Assembly: GCA_016946835.1 (NCBI GenBank)
Contig: JACVTC010000166.1
Location: forward strand, 280,420-344,419
DNA: 64,000 nt
Reading direction: 5' to 3'
Source: Neocallimastix lanati (nom. inval.)
Lineage: Eukaryota; Neocallimastigomycota; Neocallimastigomycetes; Neocallimastigales; Neocallimastigaceae
Positions 11,211-22,536 of this stretch are shown here, one piece after another. The notes beneath the pieces are model-generated. The model made no database searches and was not told the DNA's origin. It saw nothing but the letters and a program-made list of their open reading frames with translations. Each line of letters begins with the position of its first letter. The first letter of the stretch is position 1. Position numbers and translations under genes: made by a program.

Positions 11211-12278
11211 TTAATTATTTAAAGAGCTGAGTAAATAATTAATATCTTCAGCTAAAATTTTATTTCCATGGTCAGTTAGATGACTATCAAACCATAAATA
11301 ATCTGATAAATTATTTTCTTTATTTAATTTCCACATATTGGTACAATTTTTTAATTCATACATATTACAATTAGAAATGATATCTTTAAATTTATCAGCA
11401 GTATTATAAATAATAAAGTTAATGTCAGAATGCTTTTTAAAAAAATACTTTGATTTTTCAATTATATTATTGTTAAAATTTAAGACATCATTTTTTAAAT
11501 AATTATTTAAGATATAGCGTTTTGGAGATATAGTAAATATCAATATATTTCTTGCTCCAATATTGTATAATTTATAAATTATATTAAAAATGATATCAAT
11601 AATATTGTTTATATTATCAATAACTGATTTGTTATTTTTAGTACAAAAAATAGAATGTTCATTTTTACATTTATGATTTATATGATAAATATCGTTTGTT
11701 CCTATATAAATTACAAACAAAGTATTATAACTATTCCATTCATTAAGAGATTTCTTTTCAAAAGTTGTTTTTTCATAGAATAATTTATATTGTTTTAAAA
11801 AATCAATTGTATTATTCCTATGAAAAGCAATATTCGAATCAACAACCGCTCCACTTGATGCAAAATTCAATAATTTCAATTTATTATTAAAATCTAATAG
11901 ATGTAAAGGCCAATTTTTACCTCTTGAATGACTATTTCCAGAATAAGACATATCTATAAAATTTGTATTAACTGATGAATGAGAATCTCCAAAAACGATC
12001 AAATTTTCAATTTTATTGTAGTCAAATTTTGAAGAATTGGATAACATTATTACTGAATTTTTTTTCTCCGATATTTCATTGTTATTAAGCATTCCTAAAG
12101 AATGACATTTTTTGGAAAATCTTATTGAATTTATACTTTTATTTTGGCATCTTTTTTTGAAACGTTGTAATAATTTTAGATTATTCGATTCTTTTAAGAT
12201 AAAAGCATAGTCTAATTTAATAAATAAGAGAGCAAAAAATAGTGTAATAATAACTAAAGATTTATTATTCACATTCAT
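11211..12278 (-). CDS. Secreted SGNH/GDSL-family hydrolase (esterase/lipase-like)
   Basis: 355 residues, complete. MNVNNKSLVIITLFFALLF forms the signal peptide, so the protein is probably secreted. All SGNH blocks are present: FGDSHS near residue 96 (nucleophile Ser), SGAVVDSN near residue 142 (oxyanion Gly), IGTNDI near residue 195 (Asn) and DSHLTDHG near residue 331 (catalytic Asp and His). The SRGKNWPLHLL segment resembles the SNGPVWPEYL region of fungal CE16-type acetylesterases and GDSL lipases, so deacetylation of plant polysaccharides or another ester hydrolysis is likely; the substrate is not shown. Residues about 36-62 (KLLQRFKKRCQNK, SKKCHSL) match the start of the methyltransferase at 28890, a shared N-terminal module. 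No introns. An extracellular lipase is the alternative. Confidence 0.85.
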   Translation of the reverse strand: MNVNNKSLVIITLFFALLFIKLDYAFILKESNNLKLLQRFKKRCQNKSINSIRFSKKCHSLGMLNNNEISEKKNSVIMLSNSSKFDYNKIENLIVFGDSHSSVNTNFIDMSYSGNSHSRGKNWPLHLLDFNNKLKLLNFASSGAVVDSNIAFHRNNTIDFLKQYKLFYEKTTFEKKSLNEWNSYNTLFVIYIGTNDIYHINHKCKNEHSIFCTKNNKSVIDNINNIIDIIFNIIYKLYNIGARNILIFTISPKRYILNNYLKNDVLNFNNNIIEKSKYFFKKHSDINFIIYNTADKFKDIISNCNMYELKNCTNMWKLNKENNLSDYLWFDSHLTDHGNKILAEDINYLLSSLNN

Positions 12279-13623
12279 TTTTAATTGTTTATTTTATAAT
12301 TTCAATATGAAATTATTTGTTTCCAAAATAAAATATATAAATTTTTTTATTAAATAAATTTAAATAAAATATTGTGAAGTTTATAAATGCATTAAAATTT
12401 CATTATTAATTTAGCTAAATTCAAATTATTATAATTTTAAAATTTCAATTATTAAAATACTTTTATTCGTTTATGACTTTAGATATCATTTTTGAATTAA
12501 TTTCTACTATATTTAATAATATTCTTACTTTAAATTTTTAAAATTTAAATTTTCAAAATTCAAAAATTTTACTTTAATTTAAATTTATTTTAATAAAATT
12601 TAAATAAATTATTATCATTTGGAATAATAATATAATTTATATTTTTTTTATCCAAAGATAATAATTTCATAATTCATTTAACATTAAATATTTTCATTAT
12701 ATCTAATCCTCAGATGATTTTAATATTTGTTCAATAAAGTATGAAAATATTTCACTTCATGATATAAATTTTAAGTTCGAATTTCAAGATTTCAAAACTT
12801 TAAATTTAGATCTCAAAAAAAAAAAATTTTAGTTTAATTATATGCTGCTAGAAGATAAATTAATCAACAATATAAATAATAATAATATTATTAATTATTC
12901 ATAATTATTTAAAATTAAATAGATATTTATTTTTTTAAAAAAATACACCTTATAATAAAATATATATATAATAAAATATATATTATTATTTAAAATTTTT
13001 TAATTTTAAACATTTTGTTAAATACACACTTTATAATAAATTACTCATTGTTAATAACAATATAATTTGTTATACAAAATTTTTTTTGAGTAAATATTGA
13101 ATTAATCATGACAATCTTAATTTACATAATTAAATAAAAAATAAAAAAATGAAAATTATTCATCTCTTGACATGTTTTTTAGAAATAAGAATCTCTTTAT
13201 TTAAAAATTATTTGAATGGTATATGAATAAAAATAATACTAAAATTGTTCGAATTTCATATAGGATAATTTCTTTAAACTTCTTTATCTGCATCTTCATT
13301 ATTATTAATTTCGTCATTATTTTCATCATCTAATTTTAAAATATTTAAAATTTTAGAAGAAATTTATTTTTCTACTTTAAACTTTTTATTTTTTTTATAT
13401 AAAGTAATTAATATATATTTTTATTTAATTTTGTAATATCCTAACATATTTACATATATTTTTTTTATATAATTTCTATATTATGTTGTTTTGTCATATA
13501 TATATATTATGACTACATTTTTCATTTTTAGAATTTTTTTTTTTTTTTTTAAAATAAAATATTTATTTACTAATTTTATTTGATTAGATAATTAAAAGTC
13601 CAGGATTTTCAAGATGAATATGA
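12279..13623. other. A+T-rich intergenic stretch
   Basis: Upstream region of the SGNH hydrolase. It holds only A+T-rich low-complexity sequence and short runs. No coding or RNA gene could be supported. Confidence 0.4.
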
Positions 13624-13938
13624 TTATATATAATCATCAAAATGGTAATTATTAGTATATCCTCCTGTCATACTGTCATGTAAAGTTAACTTATTTTCTC
13701 CGACATTGAAATTATTGGGTCCAAATTTGAATACTAATTTATGGTAGAATCATCGAAAACCATCGCGGCGAACACTGGTATCAATCTTTAATGAAGTAAT
13801 ACAACCATTTTTCTTAGAAATAACAACTGTAGCATAGTTATTCTTTAAAATGAATTAATTATTGTTTTGTGTCAAACTAACAGCACAAACAATAGAAGCC
13901 AAGAAGGTTGCTAATATACTAATAAATAAGATTTTCAT
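13624..13938 (-). pseudogene. Remnant of a small secreted protein, weakly rhamnogalacturonan-lyase-like
   Basis: ATG at 13938 opens a good signal peptide (MKILFISILATFLASIVCA) followed by about 85 residues interrupted by two in-frame stops: TAA after LTQNNN and TGA after RRDGFR. The rest reads ISKKNGCITSLKID, FKFGPNNFNVGENKLTLHD and NNYHFDDYI. The ISKKNG.ITS piece and the GENKLTLHD..HFDDYI ending recall the first and last domains of PL4 rhamnogalacturonate lyases, which would need a large internal deletion. That assignment is tentative. The two stops in an otherwise coherent frame make it a pseudogene. Confidence 0.5.
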
Positions 13939-14503
13939 TTTTTTATTAATTAGGAACGTCGTACAACAATAGAATTATAGTTATATATAATCATTTAAAA
14001 ACGAATAAGATCGAACCATTTAAATCTTTCTTTACATTCATTCGTTTCTCCTTTTACAAAGGGAATATACCAAATAACTTTCATTTAAATACACTCTATG
14101 GTGGATTCTCTAATTTTAAGTTATATAATATAACATTTATACAAGTATATAACAAGTTTAATAATAAAATTATTATTTACAACTGTCTCTTTCTCCTCTT
14201 TTTTGTTTAATATTTTTCATGGACTGATTTTTAAATTTTTTTTTATTCTATGATTACTAGAATCAAAAAAAATATCAATTATAGTTTACAATACAATAGA
14301 TATACCATTTTTCTATTTAACATTTATATTTTGAAAACAAAATATATAAAATATTTTTAAATACTTCAAGATGATGAATTTTTCATAAAAATAATAAATT
14401 ATAAAATAAATTTATTTTTGTTGTAAATTGAATTTAATCAAATTTTCGTTTTCATTGCAATAATAACAACTTCAATGGAAAAACTTCATTTTAAAATAAG
14501 TAC

Positions 14504-14638
14504 TTATTATTGGCCACTTTAATTTCATTTGTAATAACAACTGTCGAGGACTATGACATTCTAAAAGTTTCATAATTTTTTATCTCTAAAATAGAATCTT
14601 TAAAATTGACCATTCTTATTGGAATTTGTAAAGACTAG
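14504..14638 (+). pseudogene. Possible secreted-protein 5' fragment
   Basis: Reads LLLATLISFVITTVEDYD, then ILKVS, a TAA, and a further open stretch ISKIESLKLTILIGICKD to TAG. The start looks like the core and cleavage region of a signal peptide, but there is no ATG in frame. Too short to assign. Confidence 0.25.
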
Positions 14639-14639
14639 T

Positions 14640-15310
14640 TATTAATTTTTTTAGTATTAATTTTAATTATATTTTACTTTTATATTAGTATTATTTTTAA
14701 TTTCAATTTATTTAAATATCATCAGTTGACTATTAATTTTTTATCTTGATGATATTAATTTTATTTTATTGTTATTTTTATTTATTTTTATTTTAATTTA
14801 TTTATAACATCGGCTGACTATAATATCTTTTCAGCTCGATATGTATATTATTCTAAATTCTTCTATAATATAAATTATACTTATCTTTTCAAGCTTATAT
14901 AAAACATAATTAATAATATTTATATATTAATTTATATAGATTTGATTGTAGTAAAGAAAATGTGTTATTAAAATAATTAATTTTATAATAATGTAAAATA
15001 TTTTAAAATTAGATAGTTACATATATTTTAATATTTAATTTTATTACATTGGTTACTTAACTTTCATGTCTTTGCGCAATCTGGTAAGACTGAGACTCTT
15101 AATCTTTTAGAAATAAGAATCTCCTTTATTTTATGATAATATTAGAATCATTTTTTAAATAATAATGTACATTTTTATGTTATTTATGGTTAATATAATA
15201 TGTAACTTATTATTAATATTGGTCACATATTTTACATGAATATATCAAAATATATATTATTTCACCTTAAATTAATATAATTATAAAATTTTATATTTAT
15301 ATTTTTAACA
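14640..15310 (-). mobile_element. Truncated LTR element: LTR (15105-15310), primer-binding site, hairpin leader
   Basis: Read on the minus strand: an LTR of about 206 bp (TGTTAAAAATATAAATATA.. to TTCTAAAA), then a primer-binding site complementary to 15059-15104 (plus strand GACTGAGACTCTTAATC), then a leader with two hairpin units. One uses ATCATCAGTTGAC..TCTTGATGATATT (about 14716-14763), as in the intact element at 34820-35056. The other uses GGCTGAC..TTTCAGCTC (about 14803-14845). No gag or pol follows, so only the 5' end survives. Confidence 0.65.
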
Positions 15311-16519
15311 ATATATTTTTTTTTTAATTGGTGAATTCAATATTATTTATTAAAGCTTAATAATATATTGTAATAGAAATTATTATGAATTAAGGTTTGA
15401 AATTGTGATGAAATTATTGGGGGTCATAATTATTTATTTTACAAATTTATATAATTTATGTAATTTTTTGTGATAATTTTGAATTATTTGATATATAATT
15501 TAATTAAATTTTTTTATTATTATATTTTTTTTTTATTTATTTTAAGTAAATTTTGTTTCTATTGTATATGTCCTTTAATTTGTGTATCAAATTAAACAAT
15601 ATAGGACATTTAAATTTATTGGGTACTACTAATAGTAAAAAATTTTATTTTATGAATATTTATTACTTTGTATATTAAGATTACTTAGTTTATACCTATA
15701 AATATAGTTGAGGGCTTCTGTTATATATTAATTTAATTATGATTTATTTTTCATAAAAATAAAATTTATAGTGTTTTTATTTAATTCAATATAAATTAAA
15801 ATATGAATATTGATATTTTATTAAATATTTTATTATTATTGGTGCTCTTAATTATTTTGAAATTTATTGATATATTATTATAGCGAAGATATATTGATTG
15901 CTCTTGTTTATTTGAATTGTTTAGAAATATAAATTAGTCATCTTTATTAATTATTTATATTAAATTTTAATATAGGTTCAATATTATTTTTAAAAGGAGA
16001 AACGTAATATAAGTATATAAATTTTGTTTATATTAATTTAATTTAAATGTTGATTTTAGAAACAATATAATAATACATAAATTGTTAGGATAATTTAATT
16101 TAATAAAATATGTTTTAATTTTATTTTCAGGTTAACATTTTATTAACTGACAATTATTATATTTTTAGTTTAATAATATTTTTTTGTTATCTGCCTATTA
16201 AATTTTTAAGAAAATGTTAGATCAATTTATTTATAAGATGGATATATTTATATATATATAAATTATATAAATTATAACTTAACTTTTGGTTGAGCTCAGT
16301 TATAGTCTGAGACTCTTAATCTTTTAGGAAAAAATATCTTTATTATGGTAAAAAATTAGAATAATATCAATTTATAAAATTATACATTTTTGTGGTATTT
16401 ATAGTTTACATAATATACTGCTAATTACCTATCATAAATCTTACACAGATATATTAAAATATATAACATTACTCCTTAAATTAATCTAATTATAAATCTT
16501 TATATTTATATTTCTAACA
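15311..16519 (-). mobile_element. Truncated LTR element: LTR (16322-16519), primer-binding site (16276-16321), leader
   Basis: The LTR begins TGTTAGAAATATAAATATA on the minus strand and is about 198 bp. Next to it, the plus-strand sequence GAGCTCAGTTATAGTCTGAG then ACTCTTAATC is the tRNA-Lys-type primer-binding site. The leader to about 15550 aligns with the leader of relic element 1 (the piece TTTAATTTGATACAC is shared with 3700-3720). It ends where the next LTR copy begins, so the inner part of this element is lost. Confidence 0.6.
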
Positions 16520-17110
16520 CACCCTTTTATGAATTAGGTTTTAGAGATAGTCATGGTAATTATTCTACAAGAAGTGATAGTATTGAATCCATAAATATTA
16601 TTAAAGAAAGTTCAATTGAAATTCCTTATAATTCATTATATAATTGTGAAGGCTATAATAGTGATAATTATAACTCTTAATCATATGAAAACATTATTAT
16701 TATCATTAATAAAGATAACAATATGAATTTAAAAATACTCCAAATACTTCAAAAATATGGATAATATAATAGATAAGGAAAATAATAACAAAATTCTATA
16801 ATTAGAAGATAAAAATGATGATGAAATTAATAGTAATAATGAAACAAATGAAACATATTATGCAGAAGAGACAGAAGAGACTATGATGTAAATAATATAA
16901 TAATGAGAGTATTAAAGCATAATATTAATATAAAAAGAAAAAATATAAATATAATATAATATCATTCGTACTCTTCTAAAATATTATAACTTTACTTTAT
17001 AATTTTTTTGTATTATCATATTAAAACAAAAGTATTATTTTATTTTATAATAAAAACACTATAAATCTATTCAACTCTAACTTTCATCCAAAATTAGATT
17101 TGAGGAGGAA
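16520..17110 (+). pseudogene. 3' remnant of an LTR element, with polypurine tract
   Basis: The start reads PYELGFRDSHGNYSTRSDS, resembling the region just after integrase (LGY.DHPSTYKILD in the intact copies), but it soon runs into stops. The end carries the polypurine tract TTTGAGGAGGAA immediately before an LTR at 17111, exactly as in the intact element at 40446-40456. Most of pol has been deleted. Confidence 0.5.
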
Positions 17111-17313
17111 TGTTAGAAATATAAATATAAATTTATATTATTATATTTATTTCAGGAGAAATAATATATATTTTAATATATTCATGTAAAATATGTGACC
17201 AATAATAATAATAAGCCTCATATTATGTTAACTATAAATACCATAAAAATGTGCATTATTATAAGTACTATTCTAATATTTTTATATAATAAAAAAGATT
17301 ATTATTTCTAAAA
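17111..17313 (+). repeat. 3' LTR (family C)
   Basis: 203 bp from TGTTAGAAATATAAATATA to TTCTAAAA, preceded by a polypurine tract. Homologous in inverted orientation to 15105-15310 and 16322-16519. Confidence 0.7.
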
Positions 17314-17863
17314 AATTCAAATCAACTTAAAATTTATAAAATTTTTTAAATTTTTTAATATTAAATTAAAAGTATAATTTATTATAAAAATTTAATAATT
17401 AAATATTAATAATAGAAGTAAAAAAAGAGATTAAATATTTTCTTTCATTTAAAAAAAGGCTATATTATATATTTTTTTATTTAAAAAAAATTTAAATATA
17501 TTAATATTAATTAAATTAAAAATAATAATAATAATTAATAAAAAAAATTGTAATATTAATTTTTTTTTTTTGAAACTGAAATGAATTATTTATAGTTTAT
17601 ATATAAATCATGATTAAATAAATTTTATTAACGATAAAACATTTTAATGTTTTAGTTTTTATTTAATTCAATAAAAACAATTTTTAAATTATAATTGTTA
17701 TTAGTTAAAATAGTATTATCTAATATATAAAATAAAAAAAAATAATTTATTGATATATAAATATAACAGTTTTCTTTTAAATAAAAAATATTTTTTATTT
17801 AAAATAAAATTTATTTTTGATTAATTAATTTAAATAAATAATAATAATAAAATAAAAAATAAA
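17314..17863. other. Upstream region of the lectin-glycosyltransferase gene
   Basis: A+T-rich, no coding. It should contain the promoter of the gene at 17864, but no specific element can be named. Confidence 0.35.
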
Positions 17864-19618
17864 ATGTATAACAAATTGGTTCTTTATAATTTTAAAAACA
17901 AGTTTTTTATTTTATTATCACTGGTAATTTTACTTAATTTAATCAACGGAAAGCAAATTAAAATAAATTTAAAAAATTTATTGAGTACTGAAAAATCAAG
18001 AAAGAATGAACTGCCAAATGGTTTTATGTTAGTTGATGAAAATATTCCTAATGGTCCAATTACGGTTGATAGAGAAAATGATGACGGAACAAAACGAAAT
18101 ATTTATAAAAATATTAGATTAGAGAATGATTCTTTTTATTACAATCAAACCAATTTTGATAGACTTAATAATACTACTACAAAAAGAAAAAAATATTTCT
18201 GTGAATTAAAAAGTCATTATAGACCTGAAGCTTTAAAAGGTTATGATATTTCTTGTCCAAAACATTATACTATAAAAATTGATAAATCATTTTATGGTCG
18301 CTATAAAAAAGATAGAAAAATCTGTAGATTTATAAATAAAAATAAATTGCCGAATAAACAAATAAAAATAAAGAAAGATTGTGGTTACGAACCTACAAAA
18401 TATCTTAAAGAATTATGTGAAGATAAGGAATATTGTATCATTATTCCTGTTAATCATTTCTTTAAAAATTATTGTGGCGATATTTTTAAATATCTTTATA
18501 TTGAATATCATTGTCAAAAAAATTCAGTATGTTTTTATTTAAAAAAGACTTTTTTTTTAATTAATACTAAAAAATGATGTAAAATTGTTTTTTTATTTAT
18601 ACTAAATTATATTAATATTTATTTTTCATATTTATAACAGCAATTGAAAAAAGAAAAAATATCAATTATTTCTTTTTATAATGAAATCAATGTAAATTCG
18701 ATTCAAGAACATTCTGTAAGTGAATTTTATCAATATGCAAATATTCACGGATATGAATTTAATTTAGAAAATATAAATTATGTTCCAGGTAGAGAGATAT
18801 ACTTTATGAAATTTTATTCCGTTATTGAAAAAATAATTGAAGGATTGAAGTATAAAAAATATGATTGGATATTGTAAGTATTAACTTATAAATTTTAAAT
18901 GAATTAAATGATTATTTTTATTACATTAGTATTACTCAGTAATCTATTTATTCATTTATAAAATTTTAATTATATTTTGTATTATAATTATTAAAAATAT
19001 TACTTCAATTTTAAAATTTTATGTCTTCTTTATTAATATAATTTATTCATATTAACTTTATATATGTTAATATATATATAAAATAAAAGATGGGTGGATA
19101 GCGATGTAGTAATCATTAATCCAAACATAAAATTAGAATCTTTTCTACCTAATGATAGAATGAAAAAAGTTCATTTAATAGCAGCTTATGATTATTTAGG
19201 AAATCCAAAGTATTGTTGTGGACTTAATACCGGTATTTTATTTATCAGAGTTCATGAATGGTCATTAAATATTTTAATGAGAGCAATTACTTACCCATAT
19301 TACAATATAAATTCAGAATTACTATTACCTGAACAAATAGCATTAAACAATATATTAATTGAATCCAATGAAACCGATCATTATATTATTACTCCGCAAC
19401 AATGGTTTAATAATAAACATATTCAGAAAGGTGAATTTTTATTTCATATTATGGGAGGTACAAATGAAGAAAAAATAAAAAGTTTACATAAATTCTTTGC
19501 TAATAATAAAAATGGAATTGATTGGGATTTAAAAACCAATGAAGAAACACGTAATGAAGTTTTAGATTTTTATAATTTACCAAGAGAAAAACAAATATCT
19601 ATTAAAATACAGCCTTAA
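17864..19618 (+). CDS. SUEL-type lectin domain fused to GT34 (GMA12/MNN10-like) glycosyltransferase, three exons
   Basis: Exons 17864-18526, 18641-18873 and 19090-19618 give 474 residues. Both introns (114 and 216 bp) have GT..AG ends and keep the frame (phases 0 and 2). The N terminus carries a hydrophobic anchor (FFILLSLVILLNLI). Residues about 112-220 look like a galactose/rhamnose-binding SUEL lectin: eight Cys, the IKIDKSFYGRYKK core and the ending CGDIFKYLYIEYHCQ. Residues about 225-474 match GT34: ISIISFYNEINVNS, YDWILWVDSDVVIINP with the DxD metal site formed across the second splice junction, CCGLNTGILFIRVHEWS, EQIALN, and H near QQWFNN. Known GT34 enzymes are Golgi retaining galactosyl- or mannosyltransferases. 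The lectin may hold the acceptor glycan (inference). Alternative: another alpha-sugar specificity. Confidence 0.85.
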
Positions 19619-22205
19619 AATTTTATATTACTAAAAATTTAGATGTTTTATAAAACGTTTTATCTTATTTTCTAATTGTAATATAACATTTTAAAATTAA
19701 AAATTTTATTTATATATTTTTAATTTTAATTTTATTAAATTTATTTTATTTATTTGATATTTCAAAAAAATAAATTTATAAAATAGAAGTTATATATATC
19801 TATATATTACTTTATTCTTTTTATTCTTATTAAAATATAATAATTTTTTTAAACTTTTATTTAAAATAATAGATTAATTTTAATAATAATATTAAATTAT
19901 AATTATTTTATCTAAAAATATTGTAAAAAAATATAAAAAGCATTAGTAATTTTATTACTAAATAACATTTAATAATTTTATCTAACACAATTGAAGTTTT
20001 TTATTATATAAAAAAAAGAATATTTATAAGAAAGAATTAATATATTTATATGTGTTAATTAAGCTTAATTTAAAAATAAAATAAATAGATACTTTTATCA
20101 GTAAATTAAATATTTAGATTTTATGACTTAATGATTATTTTAATGTATATTTTATTATTAAAATTTTATTATTTAAATTAAAGTTAATTTTTTTAAAATA
20201 AAGCAATCAGTTACATTATATAATTCAGAATTATTTATTAGATAAAATGAATTTAATATTATTTTGATACTTAATTTTTTCTTTTTTGACAAATATCAAT
20301 TAAAAAAACAATTTGATTTAACTACTCTCTTCTTACAATTTTTTTTTTACCTTATTTAAATAATTTATAATAATTTTAATTTAATTACTCTGAAAAGTTC
20401 AATAGACAAATTGAATTAAAAACTGATAATATCAAAGATAGAAAAGAAAACGCTCACTATTAACAAATTAGCGAAATATGTCATATCTCCAATAAAGATA
20501 GTAGAAAAGAAATATATAAGAAATAACATATACCATATACCTGTTTGGCAAAATTCTGGTACATGAAAATGTACTGATATTTTAACTTTTTAATAATTTC
20601 TATTATATATTTTATCTTAATAAAAATTTAAAAATTAACTCTAATAAATATATCTAAACCAATTATATATAATATATTTTTGTATAAAATAAATTTTGGT
20701 GTCTGTTAACTTTAATAAATATTATTTTAATAAAGAGATTATGATAAAATAAAATATTTTATATTTTTTTAAAAATAAATAACACACATACATTAATTTG
20801 GTTTTTAACGTATCTTTAAATCATTCATTTAATTTATAAATTTACTACTTTTATATAATATATTCATAATTACTAGTTTTATATTTAGTTTTATTACATA
20901 TTTATCATATTATATATTTTATTTAAAATTAAAAGTAATTTTGTATTAAATAATATATTAAATTTTAATTGTACTATTTATTTATGATTTTATTAATTAT
21001 AACCATATAAACCTTTTAAAGAAAATTTTTTTTAATTAAAAAATAAAAAATATCCATATGAAATGAAATAATTTTATTATATTTTTAATATATATATAGT
21101 TAGAAATCTAAATAATTGTTATTTCTTTTTTTTTTTAGATAAATATTAATAAATTAGTAAATTATGAAATCAAAAATTAGAAATATGAAATACATATTAA
21201 AAAAAAAAAAAATAAATAAATATCAAAACGAAATAAAAAATAAACCTTCTATGCATATTTATTAATTTAAAAATATATTATTTATTTTTATTTTAATTTT
21301 TTTTGATATTAATATTTAAAAAAGTAACTGCAAAGATATGAATAATAACATATATAAGTGAAGATAGAAAAAATTTCTTTACAATCGATGTCATATTATT
21401 TTGAGTACCCTTTTACAACTAATTTTAATTTTTTTTTAATTATTTAGATATTATTTTCTGAAATTTGAAAACTTTCCAAAGTTATTATCTGTAATAAAAT
21501 TAAAATTTTCTGTATAATAAAAGAAATTATTTTTAAAATCAAATCATTTTCATTTTCTGTTATGCTATTAATTCGACTTTAAGAATTATATCTTGAGTCA
21601 TTTCTACATAGTTTTTAATTGTTCAAAATAAAAAATATTATAATTTAATAACTTAAATAAGATATTTATCTTTTTTTATTTTTAAAATTATTTTATATAT
21701 TTTTTTTTTTCGCATACTTTATATATTAATTTAATTTTATTTATTTAATTAATTTAGATAGGAATTAGTATTAGTTCTTTTTATTTTTTGTAAAAATATA
21801 TGTTTATTTATTCTACCAAAACTAATTCATACACTATAATTAGTGCTGTTTATTTTAAGAATTCGGATTGCTTTGTTATTGATTTAATTTAGTAGGGAAA
21901 AAATAAATTTAATTATGCTGTGACTAGTATTTTTTATTAGATATTAATATTTAAAAGCTGAATGGGATTTCATTGTAATTATTTTAAATATTACTAATCT
22001 TTATTAATATCATGGTTTTAATGAATTTTATTAGAAGTCATCAATTGAATTATATTAAAATAAGAGCTTTATTATATATTGATATATTTCATATATCATA
22101 TTTTTAAGAATAATTTGATTATATTTAATAATTATTATTTTATTATTAAAATTAAAATTATCTTTTTATATTAAAGTTACTATATATTATTATGATATTT
22201 ATAAT
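19619..22205. other. Long A+T-rich intergenic stretch
   Basis: No supported gene. The stretch 20390-20570 is somewhat less biased and, in broken frames, reads like worn protein sequence (ISEICHISNKDSRKEIYK), but with stops and no family I recognise. Confidence 0.35.
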
Positions 22206-22463
22206 TGTCAAAATATTATGTTAAGAAACACTCAAATAAGTTATAATAAACACAATAATAAATATATATGGATTTGTAGTTTTTAGAAAAATATTTTATT
22301 TTATAACAGTATAAATTATTTTTATTCTCTTTTGTATAAGATATTACTTTTTATAAAATAATAATTCCATGATTTTTATACTTTTTATTTTAAATATTAA
22401 TACAAGTAATTGGTCATTATTTATATTAAAGATAGATTAATTAAATTAATCATTATTTTGACA
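22206..22463 (-). repeat. 3' LTR of the 22206-28532 element
   Basis: 258 bp, differing from its partner by a base change and a small indel around 22290-22310. The polypurine tract lies immediately inside it. Confidence 0.9.
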
Positions 22464-22536
22464 TTCCCCCAAAAATCTAGCTTCAAAAAAAAAACTTTTT
22501 AAAAGATAAAAAAAATGAAGATAGATTTTAATATAA

